Source: Branchinecta lynchi (taxonomy: Eukaryota > Arthropoda > Branchiopoda > Anostraca > Branchinectidae). From it: a DNA stretch of 64,000 bases. A program made the translations under genes and the position numbers. The notes below the pieces were generated by a model. That model searched no databases, was not told the origin of the DNA, and was given only the letters and a program-made list of their open reading frames with translations. Positions 11,501 through 20,940 of the stretch are shown here, piece after piece (the stretch's first letter is position 1; the number at the start of each line of letters is the position of its first letter). The stretch covers positions 11,248,938 to 11,312,937 of the forward strand of contig JAKZAP010000014.1 of NCBI GenBank assembly GCA_023053575.1, given 5' to 3'.

Positions 11501-14500
11501 GATCACTAGAAACTCGGACCCCCCCCCCCCCCCCAACTCCCCAACAGACCGGATCCGTTCCGCTTATGTCATTCACGTACATAGGACTTGTGCTTGTTCT
11601 TTCTACCAAATTTCATCTCGAACCCTCCACTCTAAGCTTTTCACAAGATTTCCGGTTCCCCCCTCCGACTACCCCAATATCACCGGCTCCGGTCTGGATT
11701 TAAAACGGGGCGTCTGAGACACGAGGTCTTTCTATATAATAAGTCTCATTAAGATCAGATCACCTGTTCGCAAGTTAGATATACCTCACTTTCCAGACTC
11801 CCCCCTCCCCCCCCCCAGACGGTCGGATTGGGGAACGAATATTCTCAAGTCAACCTGTTCGGGCACCTGACAAGCCTGCCAAATTTCATCGTCCTAGCAC
11901 ACCAGGAAGTACCGAACTCGCGGGATCACCAGAAATTCGCCCCCCCCCCAACTCCCCCACACCGAACGGACCCGGTCCGGTTATGTCAATCCCGTATCTA
12001 GGGCTTTTGCTTGTTCTTTCCACCAAGTTTTATCCCGATCTCCCCACTCTAAGCGTTTCCCAAGATTTCCGGTTCCTCCCTCCAACTCCCCCCCAATGTC
12101 ACCGGATCCGGTCCAAACTTAAACTAGGATATCTGAGACACGAGGTCTTTCTATATATCAAGTTTCATTAAGATCTGATCACCCGTTCGTAAGTTAAAAA
12201 TACCTTATTTTTCCGAATTCCCCCCTCGTTCCAGCCCCTCCCCCTCTCTGATGGTCGGACCGGGAAAACGCCTATTCTCAAGGTAATCTGTTGGGGTCCC
12301 CAACATGCCTGCCAATGTTCATTGTCGTAGCACATCAGGAAGCACCGAACTCGCGGCGGGATCATTAGAAACTCTGTACCCCCCCCCCCCCCCCTCCCCC
12401 CAACACCCCCAAAGTGAGCGGATTCGTTCCGGTTATGTCAATCAGGTATCTAGGATTTGTGCTTGTTTTTTTTACCAAGTTTCATTCCGATCTCTCCACT
12501 CTAAGCGTTTTCCAAGATTTCCGATTTCCCCCTCCAACTTTCCCGAATGTCACCGGATCCGGTCTGAATTTAAAATGGGACGTCTGAGGTGCGAGGTTCT
12601 TCCATATATCAAGTTTCATTAAGATCCGGTCACCTGTTCGTCAGTTAAAAATACCAAATTTTTTCCGTATTCCCGCTCCCTCCATTCCCCCCCCCCCCCC
12701 CCCCCGATGGTCGGATCGGGGAAGCGACTATTTCTAATTTAATCTGGTCTGGTCCCTGATGTACCTGCCAAGTTTCATCGTCCTAGCTTATCTGGAAGTG
12801 CCCGAACTAGCAAAACCGGGACAGACAGATCGACAGCCCGACAGCCCGACTGACGGACAGAAATTCGCTATATGGCACTTCGCCGAAGGGCAAGTGCCAT
12901 AAAAACAGAAAAAGTCAACTACTGGCTTGGCAAGTCAATACATCAGAGTATGCGAAGAGCATGTGAGCTTCTGTCTCAGGTTTTAACTTTTCCATGTAGC
13001 CAAAATGGCAAAGCAAAATTAAATAACCGCCCCAAGTAACATACAGTAAAGGTATATTTTTCGGGGTCCCAAAACGTAAGTGGCGGGATACCTATGACAT
13101 CGCAAAAGTTCTCCACTATAGCACTATAACTCTCGAAGGGAACAAGATATTTTGATGGAACTTGGTGTGACGATTCTTTGGGTCAAGAATAAGGCCGAGT
13201 TCGTAGACGAGCTCTGTAGCCCTACATTTAGGGTTGGGGGAGGGGGTTTAAATTAAGGGGCAATATGAAGACATGCTGAACACGATGGTGAAAACCATTA
13301 TGTCATCGGACAAGTAGTTCGCCTGGAATCCGGCCAGGGATTCCAGCCAGGGAAGGTTTTATTTGAAGTTGATTAGATGTTCGATTTAGGGATAGAAAGG
13401 CATTTTGAACAGGACGGTGAAAACAATTTTTCTCGCCGGGCAAGTAGTTCACCCGGAATCCGGCCAAAACCAGAAAGTTCGTTCAAAGTAAAAGTTTTAT
13501 CTGAAGTTGATTATATGACAGATTTAGGGGTAAGAAGAGACGCTGAATCTTTATATGACAATCTTTTTTTACAGGGACATGTAGTTCGTTCGGAATCCGG
13601 TTGAAACCGGGTATTTTTTGTAAGTTAAACTTTTACTTGAAGCTGATTAGATGTTCTGTATACGGATAAGAAGATATGCTGAATTCGTTTCTGAACTTTC
13701 TTTTTGTTTCTGGAGAAGTATGGTAGTTCGTTCGCAATTGTCTGGATCAAATATCAGATTTTTGGGATCCCATTGAAACCTTTGGTCTTGTTTGAACAAT
13801 TACTTAAATTGACCAGTATGGTGAAAACCATTTTCTCACCGGGTAAGTGTTCGCCCGGAATCAGGCCAAAACCGGAAAATCTGTTAAAAGCAAAAGTTTT
13901 ATTTGAAGTTGATTAGATGACAGATTTAGGGGTAAGAAGAAACGCTGAACCTGTATATGACAATCTTTTTTACCGGGACATATAGTTCGTTCGGAATCCG
14001 GTTGAAACCGGATTTTTTTATAAGTTTTAGTTTTACTCGAAGTTGATTAGATGTTCTTTGTACGGGTAAGGAGAGACGCTGAATTCCGTTTCTGAACTTT
14101 TTTTTTTCTGGACAAGTATGGTAGTTCGTTCGCAATTGTCTGGATCAAATATTAGATTTTTAGGATCCCATTGAAACCTTTGGTCTTGCTAGAACAGTTA
14201 CTTAAATTGAACAGTACAGTTTTTGGATTAATGGTAAAATGAAGATCCAAAATACCTATTCTGAGGTTCTCCAGGTCTACTTTGACTTTTATCACAGCAG
14301 CTGCATGAAAATGGCATTGCTTAAAGTAAAAAAAACCTTCAAATAAACATATCTCAACTGTACCACTACCGAAAGACAAGAACTGCCAAGAAAGAAGTGC
14401 TCAGCGGTCGTACCTAAAGGGACGACAAAATGACCTTATAGAGGTAAGATTTTAGCTTACCGTTTTTTAGGGGTAAATAAATACAAAATAAATACTTACG

Positions 14501-17500
14501 ATTAACGCCTTAGGTCTCAGTTTCAGAAGAGGAGGATCAAAGTCTCCTTTGATTTTCGAATGTGGATTAATCATCTGCTCTCCTTCGCGAAGCATGTCAC
14601 TGATTTGAATATCACCTGCAGCAAAGTACCACATCAACAAGAGTACAACCAAATTATCGATTTTGAATCTATTCCATTTTCTTGAAGACTAATACAATAT
14701 TCTTGAAACAAAGCGCTTTTCCCAAATCAGTTATTGCGGTGAACAATAAGCAAAGAAAATCACCCATGAAATGAAAGAAGATGAAACTCAGCCACCACTA
14801 TTGATCCAAACTCTCTATATCGACCTTCTATCGTTTATTTTGTTATTCCACTTCCGATTTTTCATTCAGAGCATGCGACGCAAACAATTTATCACTCAGA
14901 TTCGAATCAAAGCACAAAAGAAGAGGTCCAGAAAAGAACAAAAGAGACAAAGAAGAACGAGGCTCTCTAGTTTCGTGGTTCTAAAAGGTGAAGGTGCACC
15001 ACCACCACTCCCTTTCTGCACACTGTCTTGACCCCTTATATCCGAGTGCTGGTTTATAATAAGGTTTATAATAAAGTGGTTTTTTGAGAAGCTTTGAAAC
15101 CGATTACTACAAAACGATGCTTTCCGAATTCGAGTGACGATGCCAAATTTCCCAAACAGTTTCTCTGACAGTCTTTCCAAGACAAGTCAACTTGCGTCAA
15201 ACCCTATTGAAAGTGCCAGCATGAGGGAGACAAAGACAAAGGGACACACAGATTTCTATTAATTTACTTACTTAGAGGATTCTCAATTCTCTTCAGTGGT
15301 GGAGGCTCTTCAATACCAATACCAAGGGAAGATGGTCTGAAAAGAAGACGTACAGTTGTACAGTAAATGTAGGTCGTGTATGCAACTAAAAATGCCATTA
15401 AACCAGCTAGTTTGCAATTTAGGGTAGAACTGTTCAACATGCAAGGCCATTTGGTAAACTGTTGACTGGAACTTTAGTAGGTCTTTCCTTTTAGATGCAG
15501 ATGAACTATTTTGTCAAATTGTGGATTCTTTGTCATAATTTGTATTCCAAATGTCTGCGATTACTGTGATCTTTAGGGGTAGCCGAACTTGACATTTGTA
15601 AAGTCTTTTGTCCTACAGGATACTTTGCTATTTGCAACCGGAGATAGGTGAATCCAGCCAAGAACGGTTTCGAATCCAGGGCTAGGTACGAATCCGATTC
15701 TGATTCCAAATCCACCATTTCAGGCTTAGGATTCGAATCCGGAACTGAATCCAGATTCGTATCCGACCTTAACAAAAATCAAAGTATGCACACAGGTTAT
15801 AGTTTAAAAACCGGACTCGAATCCGGCCAAAAGGGTGGTTTCACATTATTAATTAATATCAAATATCATGAATCCTGGATCCGAATCCGGATTCGCCAAT
15901 CTCTGTTTGCACCACCCATATATTTCCGCCTACCGTAGTAAACTTGTTTAAATAAAGACTATTTCACAAGGACCGCGCTTGGAACATCAAAATACATCCA
16001 TCTTGAATGGATAAATTAATATCAAATGTCATCCACTTACTTCTATTTGTCATTTAAAGAACTGCCTGGCTCACAACAAAGCCAAACAGGCGCAACCACA
16101 TGTGACAGAAAAATGCTGACGCAAATAGTCATTCTCAAGCTATTTCGGTTAACCTGGTAGTATAAATAAATCTAGTAAGGGGCGAATGGAAGGTGGCGCA
16201 AAAACAATTTGGCCTTGGTCAGCAGGTGTTCAGAAAAAAAGACATTTGCCAATGCTGCAATCTCATTCAGCGAAAATGGAAAAAATATTAGTTTGTAGAA
16301 AACAATTAGACGTTTCAATCAAGGCCCAATTTCACACATTTGGTAAGTGTACATGCTGGAAACAAGCAGTGGAAACTGATGCATATATTTCATTCATGGA
16401 GGGTGACACAAATAGCAAGGTATCCTGGACAGGAGAAAGGTGACACAAATAGCAAGAGATCCTGGACAGGATACCTTGCTATTTGCACTACCCCTAGTAA
16501 ATTTGTGTGAATAATTTGACAGATAATTTGAACTGACCGAATTAATTTATATGAAATGTCATAGACTTACTTCTATTTGTGCTTTGAAGAATCGCCTGGT
16601 GCAAAAAAATGCCAAAAAGGCGCAAATACATGCGACAGAGGAACAACGGTGCAAACAGTCATGCTCAAGCTATTTGGGTTAACCTGGTAGCATCAACAAA
16701 TCCGCAAAAGTCTCAAAAGAAATTTGGAAAAAGAAGGTGGCCCAAAAACAATGGCCATGGTCAGTAGGTGTTTAGAAGAAAGGCATTTGGCAATGCTGCA
16801 ACTTTGTTGAAAGAAAACATAAAAACTATTAGGTTGTAGACAGTGCTGTCTTACCCTTCGGCCGGTTAGGCTGGTGCTAGGGGGCCAGGAGAAAAGAGAA
16901 GCCAAGCAGCCGAGATAAACTGTTGAAAAATCAGGCTACGGTTGCTAGTCTTGTTACCTTGTTCATTACAATGTACAGACAATGTTGCTCATTGCAACAT
17001 TGTCGTTTTGCTTTACCAAAATTAAGCTCAAATGTGATCAGTGTGGTCGTTTTGCTTTACCAAAATTAAGCTTAAATGTGAATTGTCTGTAGCCTACATT
17101 TTTTACTCACAACAAGGGGCGAAAACCTATGGATGGCCTAGGGTCTACCAAAAGTAAAAGACGGCACTGGTTGTGGAGAAAAATTAGACCTTTCAATCAA
17201 GGCGGAATTTCACCCACTTGGTAAATGTAGAAGCTGGAAAGAAATGGTGGGAACCCCATGCATGTGTTTCATTCACGGTGGTAGCACAAATGGCAAGGTA
17301 TCCTGTATTACCATTTCATAAGGCAAAAAAACACCACCATTTTTCTCTTCATCCATCACCAAGGGATGATCCTAGTACAGCAGAGTACAGCAGAGGTATG
17401 CTTATTTGGACCCTTTTTTTTTTTTTTTAAGTCTTCCACTACCTTGGCTTTGTTACTTGCATATAACAAGTAAAATGGAAAAGAAAAATAACAAACTTGA

Positions 17501-18807
17501 TATCAGCTAACAGTCAACTACTTCAGGGTTATCCTGGCAGAAACTTGAAGTAGAAGTTCAATTAACTTTCTTTGATTTTGATTTACTAAAAGGTCCTTCC
17601 TCTTTCGAAGGCAAGGCATGTGCAGGTTTGTACCGCAGGTTAGTTCCTAAGAGAAATATTTTTCAGGAGTGCCCAGCATGGACAAGGGAGCGTCTGGAAG
17701 CTTTCCACTCTCTGAATGTTGATTTCCACGAGGTAGTGAGAAAAGCCAGATTAAAGGAACTGTCCAGGTACCTTCAGTTGACAGGGAGGCTAGACAGGTT
17801 TTAAGGTAAGAACGCGAGAAAAGGCGGTACTACGAGTGATGTTTTTATCAATTGTTTTGGTAGAGTGATGTTTTCATCAATTGTATTATAGAGTGATGTA
17901 TCGCCATCAATTGTGAACTGGGGACTGAGACAATGGTCCATTTGTGGCCTGAGTTCCGGCTAGAATGTCTGGCCTACCCCACAGAATAAATACAAAAATA
18001 AGGTGTGTTCCTCCTAGCAAACTTTTCAAATTATAAAAAGCAAACCAGAGCCTCGTTTTGGTTGCGATCGCGCTGCCGCATCGCTGCTGCAGCACTTCTT
18101 TGCTTTTGCCCAATATGCGTTTTTGGATTCACTTTCTTCTTTGTTGAAGCGGCAGCACTGCAGCATCTTGCAGGGAAGCACGGACTTGGTCGGGGAGCAA
18201 GTCCGTGATTCTCGAGAAGCGCTGCCGTCTTCCTCGGAAGCGCTGCAGTGCAAGAACGGATGTAGAAAGAATCAGTCCAGAATCGGCCAAGAAGTGGACC
18301 TGCAGCAGCATGCAATAAAAATGAGGCTCAGGTGTCAGTTGAGTTACTTTCAGCCATGAATTACCAAAATATTCGAAACATGACAAAAGTGCCATTGGTT
18401 ATTGCAAGTATTCATAGTAAAAAATGCCTGGTTTGGGTTTTAGTTCTTTCTTTGGCGATCATTTACTGTTGTTATCAGGTTGTTAGCAGACATTCACATA
18501 AGCATACCTCTAGGCTACTGTACATCTTACAAAAAATTACACAGGTATAAGATATAATCTAACACTGTAACACTTACAATGTTTTCCGAAAGCTAGTGTT
18601 GACAGTGTCTTCATCAATCCCAAAATAGTCTGCAAGATTTCTCAAATCTGCTTTTGCAGCATCTTCAAAGCCACTGGCTTCAATCGGTCTGGAACAAAAT
18701 ATTTCACTGTCTAATTCTAGAATTTGTCTAAACTCCTCCAGGACTTCAGCCGGGTTTAGAGAAAGACTAACAAAATTTCTGCCATCTGCTTTGTAAACCG
18801 AGTCCAT
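2363..18807 (-). CDS. SNAPC3: snRNA-activating protein complex subunit 3 (SNAP50), complete gene in eight exons
   Basis: SNAPC3 is a core subunit of SNAPc, which binds the proximal sequence element of snRNA promoters and recruits Pol II or Pol III in the nucleus. I assembled eight exons from splice sites and reading phase: 18807-18578, 15336-15272, 14615-14500, 9263-9103, 8650-8497, 7700-7456, 5573-5466, 2558-2363. Every junction is in phase and together they give 424 aa, close to the human length of about 411. Family hallmarks are GKQKLTDLRD (exon 5), LRLGFPYVYHHFAECEH (exon 6) and a C-terminal zinc-ribbon-like pair of CxxC motifs (CYAC in exon 7, CELC in exon 8) followed by VGDFKMYRVDP. The start codon has an ideal Kozak context (GCCACCATGG). 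About 15 kb of intron is packed with transposable elements. The C-terminal half is certain; the first three exons are less conserved and rest on phase and splice signals. Confidence 0.93.
2600..3419. other. SNAPC3 intron 7, unassigned part
   Basis: No exon, RNA gene or element end is visible here. There is one C-tract (2873-2887) and ordinary mixed-composition DNA. Confidence 0.5.
3420..3835. repeat. palindrome-rich GGTATC element
   Basis: The perfect 18-bp palindrome CAGATACCATGGTATCTG occurs at 3428-3445 and again at 3808-3825, and forms of TTACCGTGGTATC recur in both orientations between them. The outer flanks (GTTGCAGATACC and GGTATCTGCAGAAAC) make imperfect terminal inverted repeats, so this looks like a foldback MITE of about 410 bp. 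Confidence 0.6.
4191..5120 (+). mobile_element. GGATCCC-family element, short copy
   Basis: Starts AACAAGACCAAAGG and ends TTTTGGGATCCCAAAAA. It has about two copies of the internal repeat (CGGATTCCGGGTGAACTACT at 4795) and the standard 3' module with CTACAGAGCCCATCTATGAG. Its 5' palindrome is mutated (GGTATCCC). It sits in SNAPC3 intron 7. Confidence 0.82.
5131..5428 (+). mobile_element. tRNA-derived SINE candidate
   Basis: The head carries Pol III promoter-like boxes at tRNA spacing: an A-box-like TGGTCGAACGGTTAGC near 5136 and a B box GGTTCGAGTCT near 5181. A tRNA-unrelated body of about 200 bp follows and ends in a 20-base T tract (5409-5428). No clean cloverleaf acceptor stem is seen, so a SINE is more likely than a functional tRNA gene. 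Confidence 0.5.
5466..5573 (-). CDS. SNAPC3: SNAPC3 exon 7
   Basis: A 108-base exon after ACATTTCCAG, donor GTAAGC. Encodes LLHPTDIGNPEYYPILTRT and RCYACDVPKP, the first CxxC pair of the zinc-ribbon-like end. The arginine codon at the junction with exon 8 gives PRW, matching the ARW of human SNAPC3. Confidence 0.9.
5640..6640. other. SNAPC3 intron 6, unassigned part
   Basis: No supported exon. A remnant related to the GGATCCC family may start at 5617 (TTTTGGGGATCCCAGATG, then TCTCGAGAATTTCAATGAAA near 5707). 6420-6500 is strongly AT-rich. Confidence 0.4.
6640..6805 (+). repeat. foldback-family fragment (one arm)
   Basis: Contains ATTCTTTGAGCCCAAGCTGA, then CGTCAGCTATGG, AATATTTCGGCC and GGCAAGGGTCCTCGTCAGGC, the arm order of the full foldback copies at 20418 and 38768. 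The opposite arm is absent. Confidence 0.6.
7456..7700 (-). CDS. SNAPC3: SNAPC3 exon 6
   Basis: A 245-base exon after CTCTTTTTAG, with a GTACGG donor. Encodes DLYPSGMLHIGRTLYDDMR, TLIQWDKTKI and LRLGFPYVYHHFAECEH, the most conserved part of the family. It ends within an arginine codon that exon 7 completes. Confidence 0.95.
7878..8199. mobile_element. MITE with ~45-bp terminal inverted repeats
   Basis: The left end CACTGTCAGAAGTTTCATAA continues through GATAACACAAGGATGCGCAG. The right end is its reverse complement (CTGCGCATCC ... GAAACTTCTGACAGTG). A relative lies at 51157-51413. The TIR start resembles TA-targeting Tc1/mariner MITEs, but no clear target duplication is visible here. Confidence 0.75.
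8497..8650 (-). CDS. SNAPC3: SNAPC3 exon 5
   Basis: A 154-base exon after TATTCACAG, ending at GTAAGT. Encodes EFQFYGKQKLTDLRDVIPC, the SNAP50 block that in human reads GRQKLTELRD. A MITE lies 48 bp upstream of its acceptor. Confidence 0.92.
8698..8982. mobile_element. MITE, PIF/Harbinger-like, TTA target duplication
   Basis: Perfect terminal inverted repeats GGTTGCGTTCCCC / GGGGAACGCAACC flanked by TTA on both sides (8695-8697, 8983-8985). The interior is full of TTAAC...GTTAA palindromes. It lies 48 bp upstream of SNAPC3 exon 5 in transcript order. A 3-bp TTA duplication is the PIF/Harbinger habit; superfamily by inference only. Confidence 0.8.
9103..9263 (-). CDS. SNAPC3: SNAPC3 exon 4
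   Basis: A 161-base exon after TTTTTGCAG, starting VSEPTDSTSLYKKLEP and ending VYAPVEGAAVRKVMP with the proline codon split across the next intron. The segment DIVYTVRVYAP corresponds to the beginning of the conserved SNAP50 domain. Confidence 0.85.
9581..10178. mobile_element. hAT-like MITE, CAGAGAT family
   Basis: Ends CAGAGATGTGCAAATCCG and CGGATTCGCCTATCTCTG, with near-identical 8-mers outside (TGCACAAG at 9573, TGCACAAC at 10179). The interior has many GATTCGAATCCGGATTCG half-palindromes. A shorter relative lies at 15639-15905. Confidence 0.65.
10189..12906 (+). mobile_element. CAAGTTTCAT-family satellite element, full-length copy
   Basis: The 5' end AGCAAGAGCTACGAGCTCAT is followed by GGCACTTGTTACGAGTAGG. 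The 3' end is TATGGCACTTCGCCGAAGGG, then CAAGTGCCATAAAAAC. Between them is a tandem array: the block CTGTTCGGG..CCTG..AAGCCTGCC recurs near 11434, 11849, 12283 and 12740, so units are ~415-460 bp. Each unit has about three subunits carrying CAAGTTTCAT followed by a C-tract and a CGGATCCGGTCC-type sequence. No transposase-like ORF is present. It lies in SNAPC3 intron 3. Confidence 0.8.
13057..14190 (-). mobile_element. GGATCCC-family element, dimeric copy
   Basis: Minus-strand copy. Its 3' palindrome is mutated (GGGACCCCGAAAAA). The 5' end appears twice, once near 13795 (AAACAAGACCAAAGG) and again at 14190 (AGCAAGACCAAAGG), each followed outward by a TTACTTAAATTGA sequence, as if about 390 bp of the 5' half had been tandemly duplicated. 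Confidence 0.78.
14220..14345 (-). repeat. dispersed repeat, also at 27030-27155
   Basis: Minus-strand sequence reading CATTTTCATGCAGCTGCTGT, then AAAAGTCAA and AGGTATTTTGGATCTTC. It matches plus-strand GTTTTCATGCACTTGCTGTG ... AGGCATTTTGGATCTTCGTT near 27030-27155. Family unknown; no ends defined. Confidence 0.5.
14500..14615 (-). CDS. SNAPC3: SNAPC3 exon 3
   Basis: A 116-base exon after TTTGCTGCAG, ending at a GTAAGT donor. Encodes SDIQISDMLREGEQ ... LLKLRPKALI and ends in phase 0, matching the phase-0 start of exon 4 about 5.2 kb downstream. That intron contains two large repeat arrays. Confidence 0.72.
15272..15336 (-). CDS. SNAPC3: SNAPC3 exon 2
   Basis: A 65-base exon between a TTCTTTTCAG acceptor and a GTAAGT donor. 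Encodes PSSLGIGIEEPPPLKRIENP and links exon 1 (phase 2) to exon 3 (phase 1) without a frame break. Confidence 0.72.
15639..15905. mobile_element. hAT-like MITE, CAGAGAT family
   Basis: Ends CGGAGATAGGTGAATCC and GGATTCGCCAATCTCTG, flanked by TTTGCAAC (15631-15638) and TTTGCACC (15906-15913), a 7/8 match to an 8-bp target duplication. The interior repeats GAATCCGG-type motifs as in 9581-10178. Confidence 0.7.
16011..17330. repeat. diverged tandem duplication in SNAPC3 intron 1
   Basis: Unit A (about 16011-16500) and unit B (about 16536-17330) share the same order of blocks: CATCCACTTACTTCTATTTG, AAGCTATTTCGGTTAACCTG, GGTCAGCAGGTGTTCAGAA, TTAGACGTTTCAATCAAGGC and AGCAAGGTATCCTG. Unit B is longer only because of the hAT insertion at 16841-17169. 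No coding function is seen; open frames do not persist across the two units. Confidence 0.7.
16841..17169. mobile_element. hAT-like MITE with 8-bp target duplication
   Basis: Ends CAGTGCTGTCTTACCC and AAAGACGGCACTG, flanked by GTTGTAGA (16833-16840) and GTTGTGGA (17170-17177). The undisrupted paralogous site in unit A (AGTTTGTAGAAAACAATTAG) shows the empty target. Confidence 0.8.
18578..18807 (-). CDS. SNAPC3: SNAPC3 exon 1 (start codon)
   Basis: Starts MDSVYKADGRNFVSLSL in a GCCACCATGG context and ends in phase 2 at a GTAAGT donor (18577-18572). It encodes a 76-residue N-terminal region not strongly conserved between animals. It joins exon 2 in frame to read FRKTLPSSLG. Confidence 0.75.
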
Positions 18808-19271
18808 GGTGGCTCTTGGACTTCAAAATTTGTGCCAATGCTGCAATTACCCGTCAGGATTAGTGTTGCCACCCGACAAAAATTAAGTTTACTAAACTCC
18901 GGAGAATTTTCCTACTGGATTCTAAGAAAATTTACTCAAAAAAATATACAAATAATAAATATAATACACAAATATTCCTTCCGCCCAAGCTGACTGCGAA
19001 TCATATTTGATGTAGCGTTTACACGGACAAGAAATCCCGTCGAGTAATTCCTTTCGACTTCGAAACAACTTCCGTTCGTGAAGTGCTGGTAAAATACAAA
19101 AAAAAACATCTAGCTACCTTTTAATAGCAGCAGCCATCAGCAGAGGCGTCATTATGGGGGGAGGGGGGGCTCCCCCCCCCCAAGGCCTTGAGAATGTACC
19201 TTCGTCGGGCGAAGCCCTGCGAAATTTTCTTATTTTGCCGGCGCGGAGCGCAGGCAAACACAGAAAACTAA

Positions 19272-19686
19272 AGGCGTATTCTCGCCGTTCCCCGAGGACT
19301 CCTCGGGGAATCGAAAGGAACGGCGAGAATACAGGGAGTCACTCCACGCGGACTCCGCGTACACAAACAGCGAGAACACGGGGAATGCTTTCAAAATGGA
19401 TTTTGTTCGAAAAAGTCATATGCTGTTGACGAAATTAGTCGGGATCCACTTTATTTTTGGTTTTGTTTATTCTGATTGTTTTTAATTAATTTTACATTGC
19501 ACCAACACCAGCAAAAATTGATTCCCCTCCGAATCTGAAAGGGAGTCCTTTTCGATGGTGGTGATGATAATCGGAGCACTCCCCGTCGGTGGGGACTCGC
19601 GAGAATACGGGGAGTGAGTCCCCGGGACAAACAAAAACGCGGGGACTCCTCAAGTGGAGTTCTCGGGGAACGGCGAGAATACGCCT
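19272..19686. mobile_element. ~415-bp MITE, TAA target duplication
   Basis: Terminal inverted repeats AGGCGTATTCTCGCCGTTCC both ways, flanked by TAA at 19269-19271 and 19687-19689. Nearly identical elements of 414-415 bp lie at 22640 and 37493, and a partial one near 47845, so the family was recently active. A 3-bp TAA duplication suggests PIF/Harbinger. Confidence 0.82.
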
Positions 19687-20417
19687 TAAATGTCGTATAC
19701 TTTTGTCGGGCGTCGGTCGACCCGACAATAAATCGAATTCTGTATTCTTTTGTCGGGCCTCGGGTGTTCTCATCGGCACTTCGGGTTCTTTTTATACACA
19801 AGAAATGCAGAGGAAACACCAATTCACCCCCCCCCCCCCCCCACCCACATTGATAGGATCCTGTACGCACTTGAACTAGGACATCTGATACGCGAGGTCT
19901 TTCCAGACATCAAGTTTCATTAAGATCCGATTCCCCGTTCAAAAGTTGTAAATAAGTCTATATTCCGGATTCCCCTCCCTCCACTCCCCCACGGTGGTCG
20001 GATCGGGAAAGTGACTGTTTCCAAGTTAGTTTGGTCGGGTCCCTAATATGCCTGCCAAGGTTCATCGTCCTAGCCTAGCACATGTGTAAGCATGTTAATT
20101 CGGGATCACCTGAATTCTGGAACCCTCCCTACAACTCCCCCCACAGTGCTCGGATCCCGTCCGGTCTTGTCAACTATGAAGGCCCGTCTGACATCATGCG
20201 CAGCGAGAGCTATGCTCTCTCCTCTTGTGCTTGTTCTTCCCACCCAGTTTCATCCCGATCCGTAAACTTGTCACACGATTTCCGGTTCCCTCCTTCAACT
20301 CCCCCAAAGTAACCGGATCCATTCCGGACTTGAAGTGTGACATCTGGGAAACGAGGTCATTCCAAATACCAAGTTTTATTAAGATCCGATTCCCTGTTCA
20401 AAAGCTATAAATACATA

Positions 20418-20705
20418 TTCTTTGAGCCCAAGCTGACTTTGAAACATTTATTCAAACAATGTTTACCACGGATACGTCATCTATGGTTCTTCATCAGCGA
20501 TATTTCGGCCCTTCTTGGCAAGGGTCCTCGTCAGGCTATCAATGTCAATCCTCTGGTTCAACTTCGGGGAAGGAAACAAACCTGTAATCCTGAGGATTGA
20601 ACCAGAGGATTGACATTGACAGCCTGACGAGGACCCTTGCCAAGAAGGGCCGAAATATCGCTGATGAAGAATCATAGCTGACGTATCCGTTCTAAACATT
20701 GTTTG
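20418..20705. mobile_element. foldback element, complete
   Basis: Left arm: AAACAATGTTTACCACGGAT, then CAGCGATATTTCGGCCCTTC and TTGGCAAGGGTCCTCGTCAG. The right arm is the reverse complement of this in order, ending GAACATTG-like sequence and GTTTGAATAAAAG. Between the arms is a short asymmetric spacer near 20560-20590. It is inserted in the satellite element 19815-22377, as the satellite block AAAAGCTATAAATACGTC appears on both sides. Confidence 0.75.
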
Positions 20706-20940
20706 AATAAAAGCTATAAATACGTCAATATTCCGGATTCCCCCTCCCTCCATTCCCCCCACGGTTGTCGGATCAGGGAAGTGACTATTTCCAAGCCATT
20801 TTGGTCGGGTCCCTAATATGCCTGCCAAGTTTTATCGTCCTGCGCATGCCGTAAACACCGTAAGTCGGGATCACCCGACTTCCGGTACCCTCCCTCCGGC
20901 TCCCCCAGTGCTCTGATCCAGTCCGGTCTTGTCAGCTATA

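Noticed and set aside
10057..12622. Long proline- and serine-rich open frames across the first satellite element
   Set aside because: They follow the repeat subunits ([13 protein letters not shown] words recur with CAAGTTTCAT), change frame at each C tract and have no splice sites or domains. They are repeat translation, not genes.
16186..16443. 85-codon ORF in the tandem duplication
   Set aside because: The homologous stretch in unit B does not keep the frame, so there is no sign of coding constraint.
17667..17804. Coding exon on the plus strand inside SNAPC3 intron 1 (AWTRERLEAFHSLNVDF, acceptor TATTTTTCAG)
   Set aside because: 46 open codons and a good acceptor, but no partner exon, no recognised motif, and it runs antisense to a gene in repeat-rich DNA. 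Kept only as a possibility.
19144..19271. Left end of another hAT MITE (CAGAGGCGTCATTATGG)
   Set aside because: The terminus is convincing, but no matching right end or 8-bp duplication was found, so the extent cannot be given.
20481..20828. 115-codon ORF with DSLTRTLAKKGRNIA
   Set aside because: It reads through a foldback arm and satellite units; the same peptide appears wherever the arm occurs.
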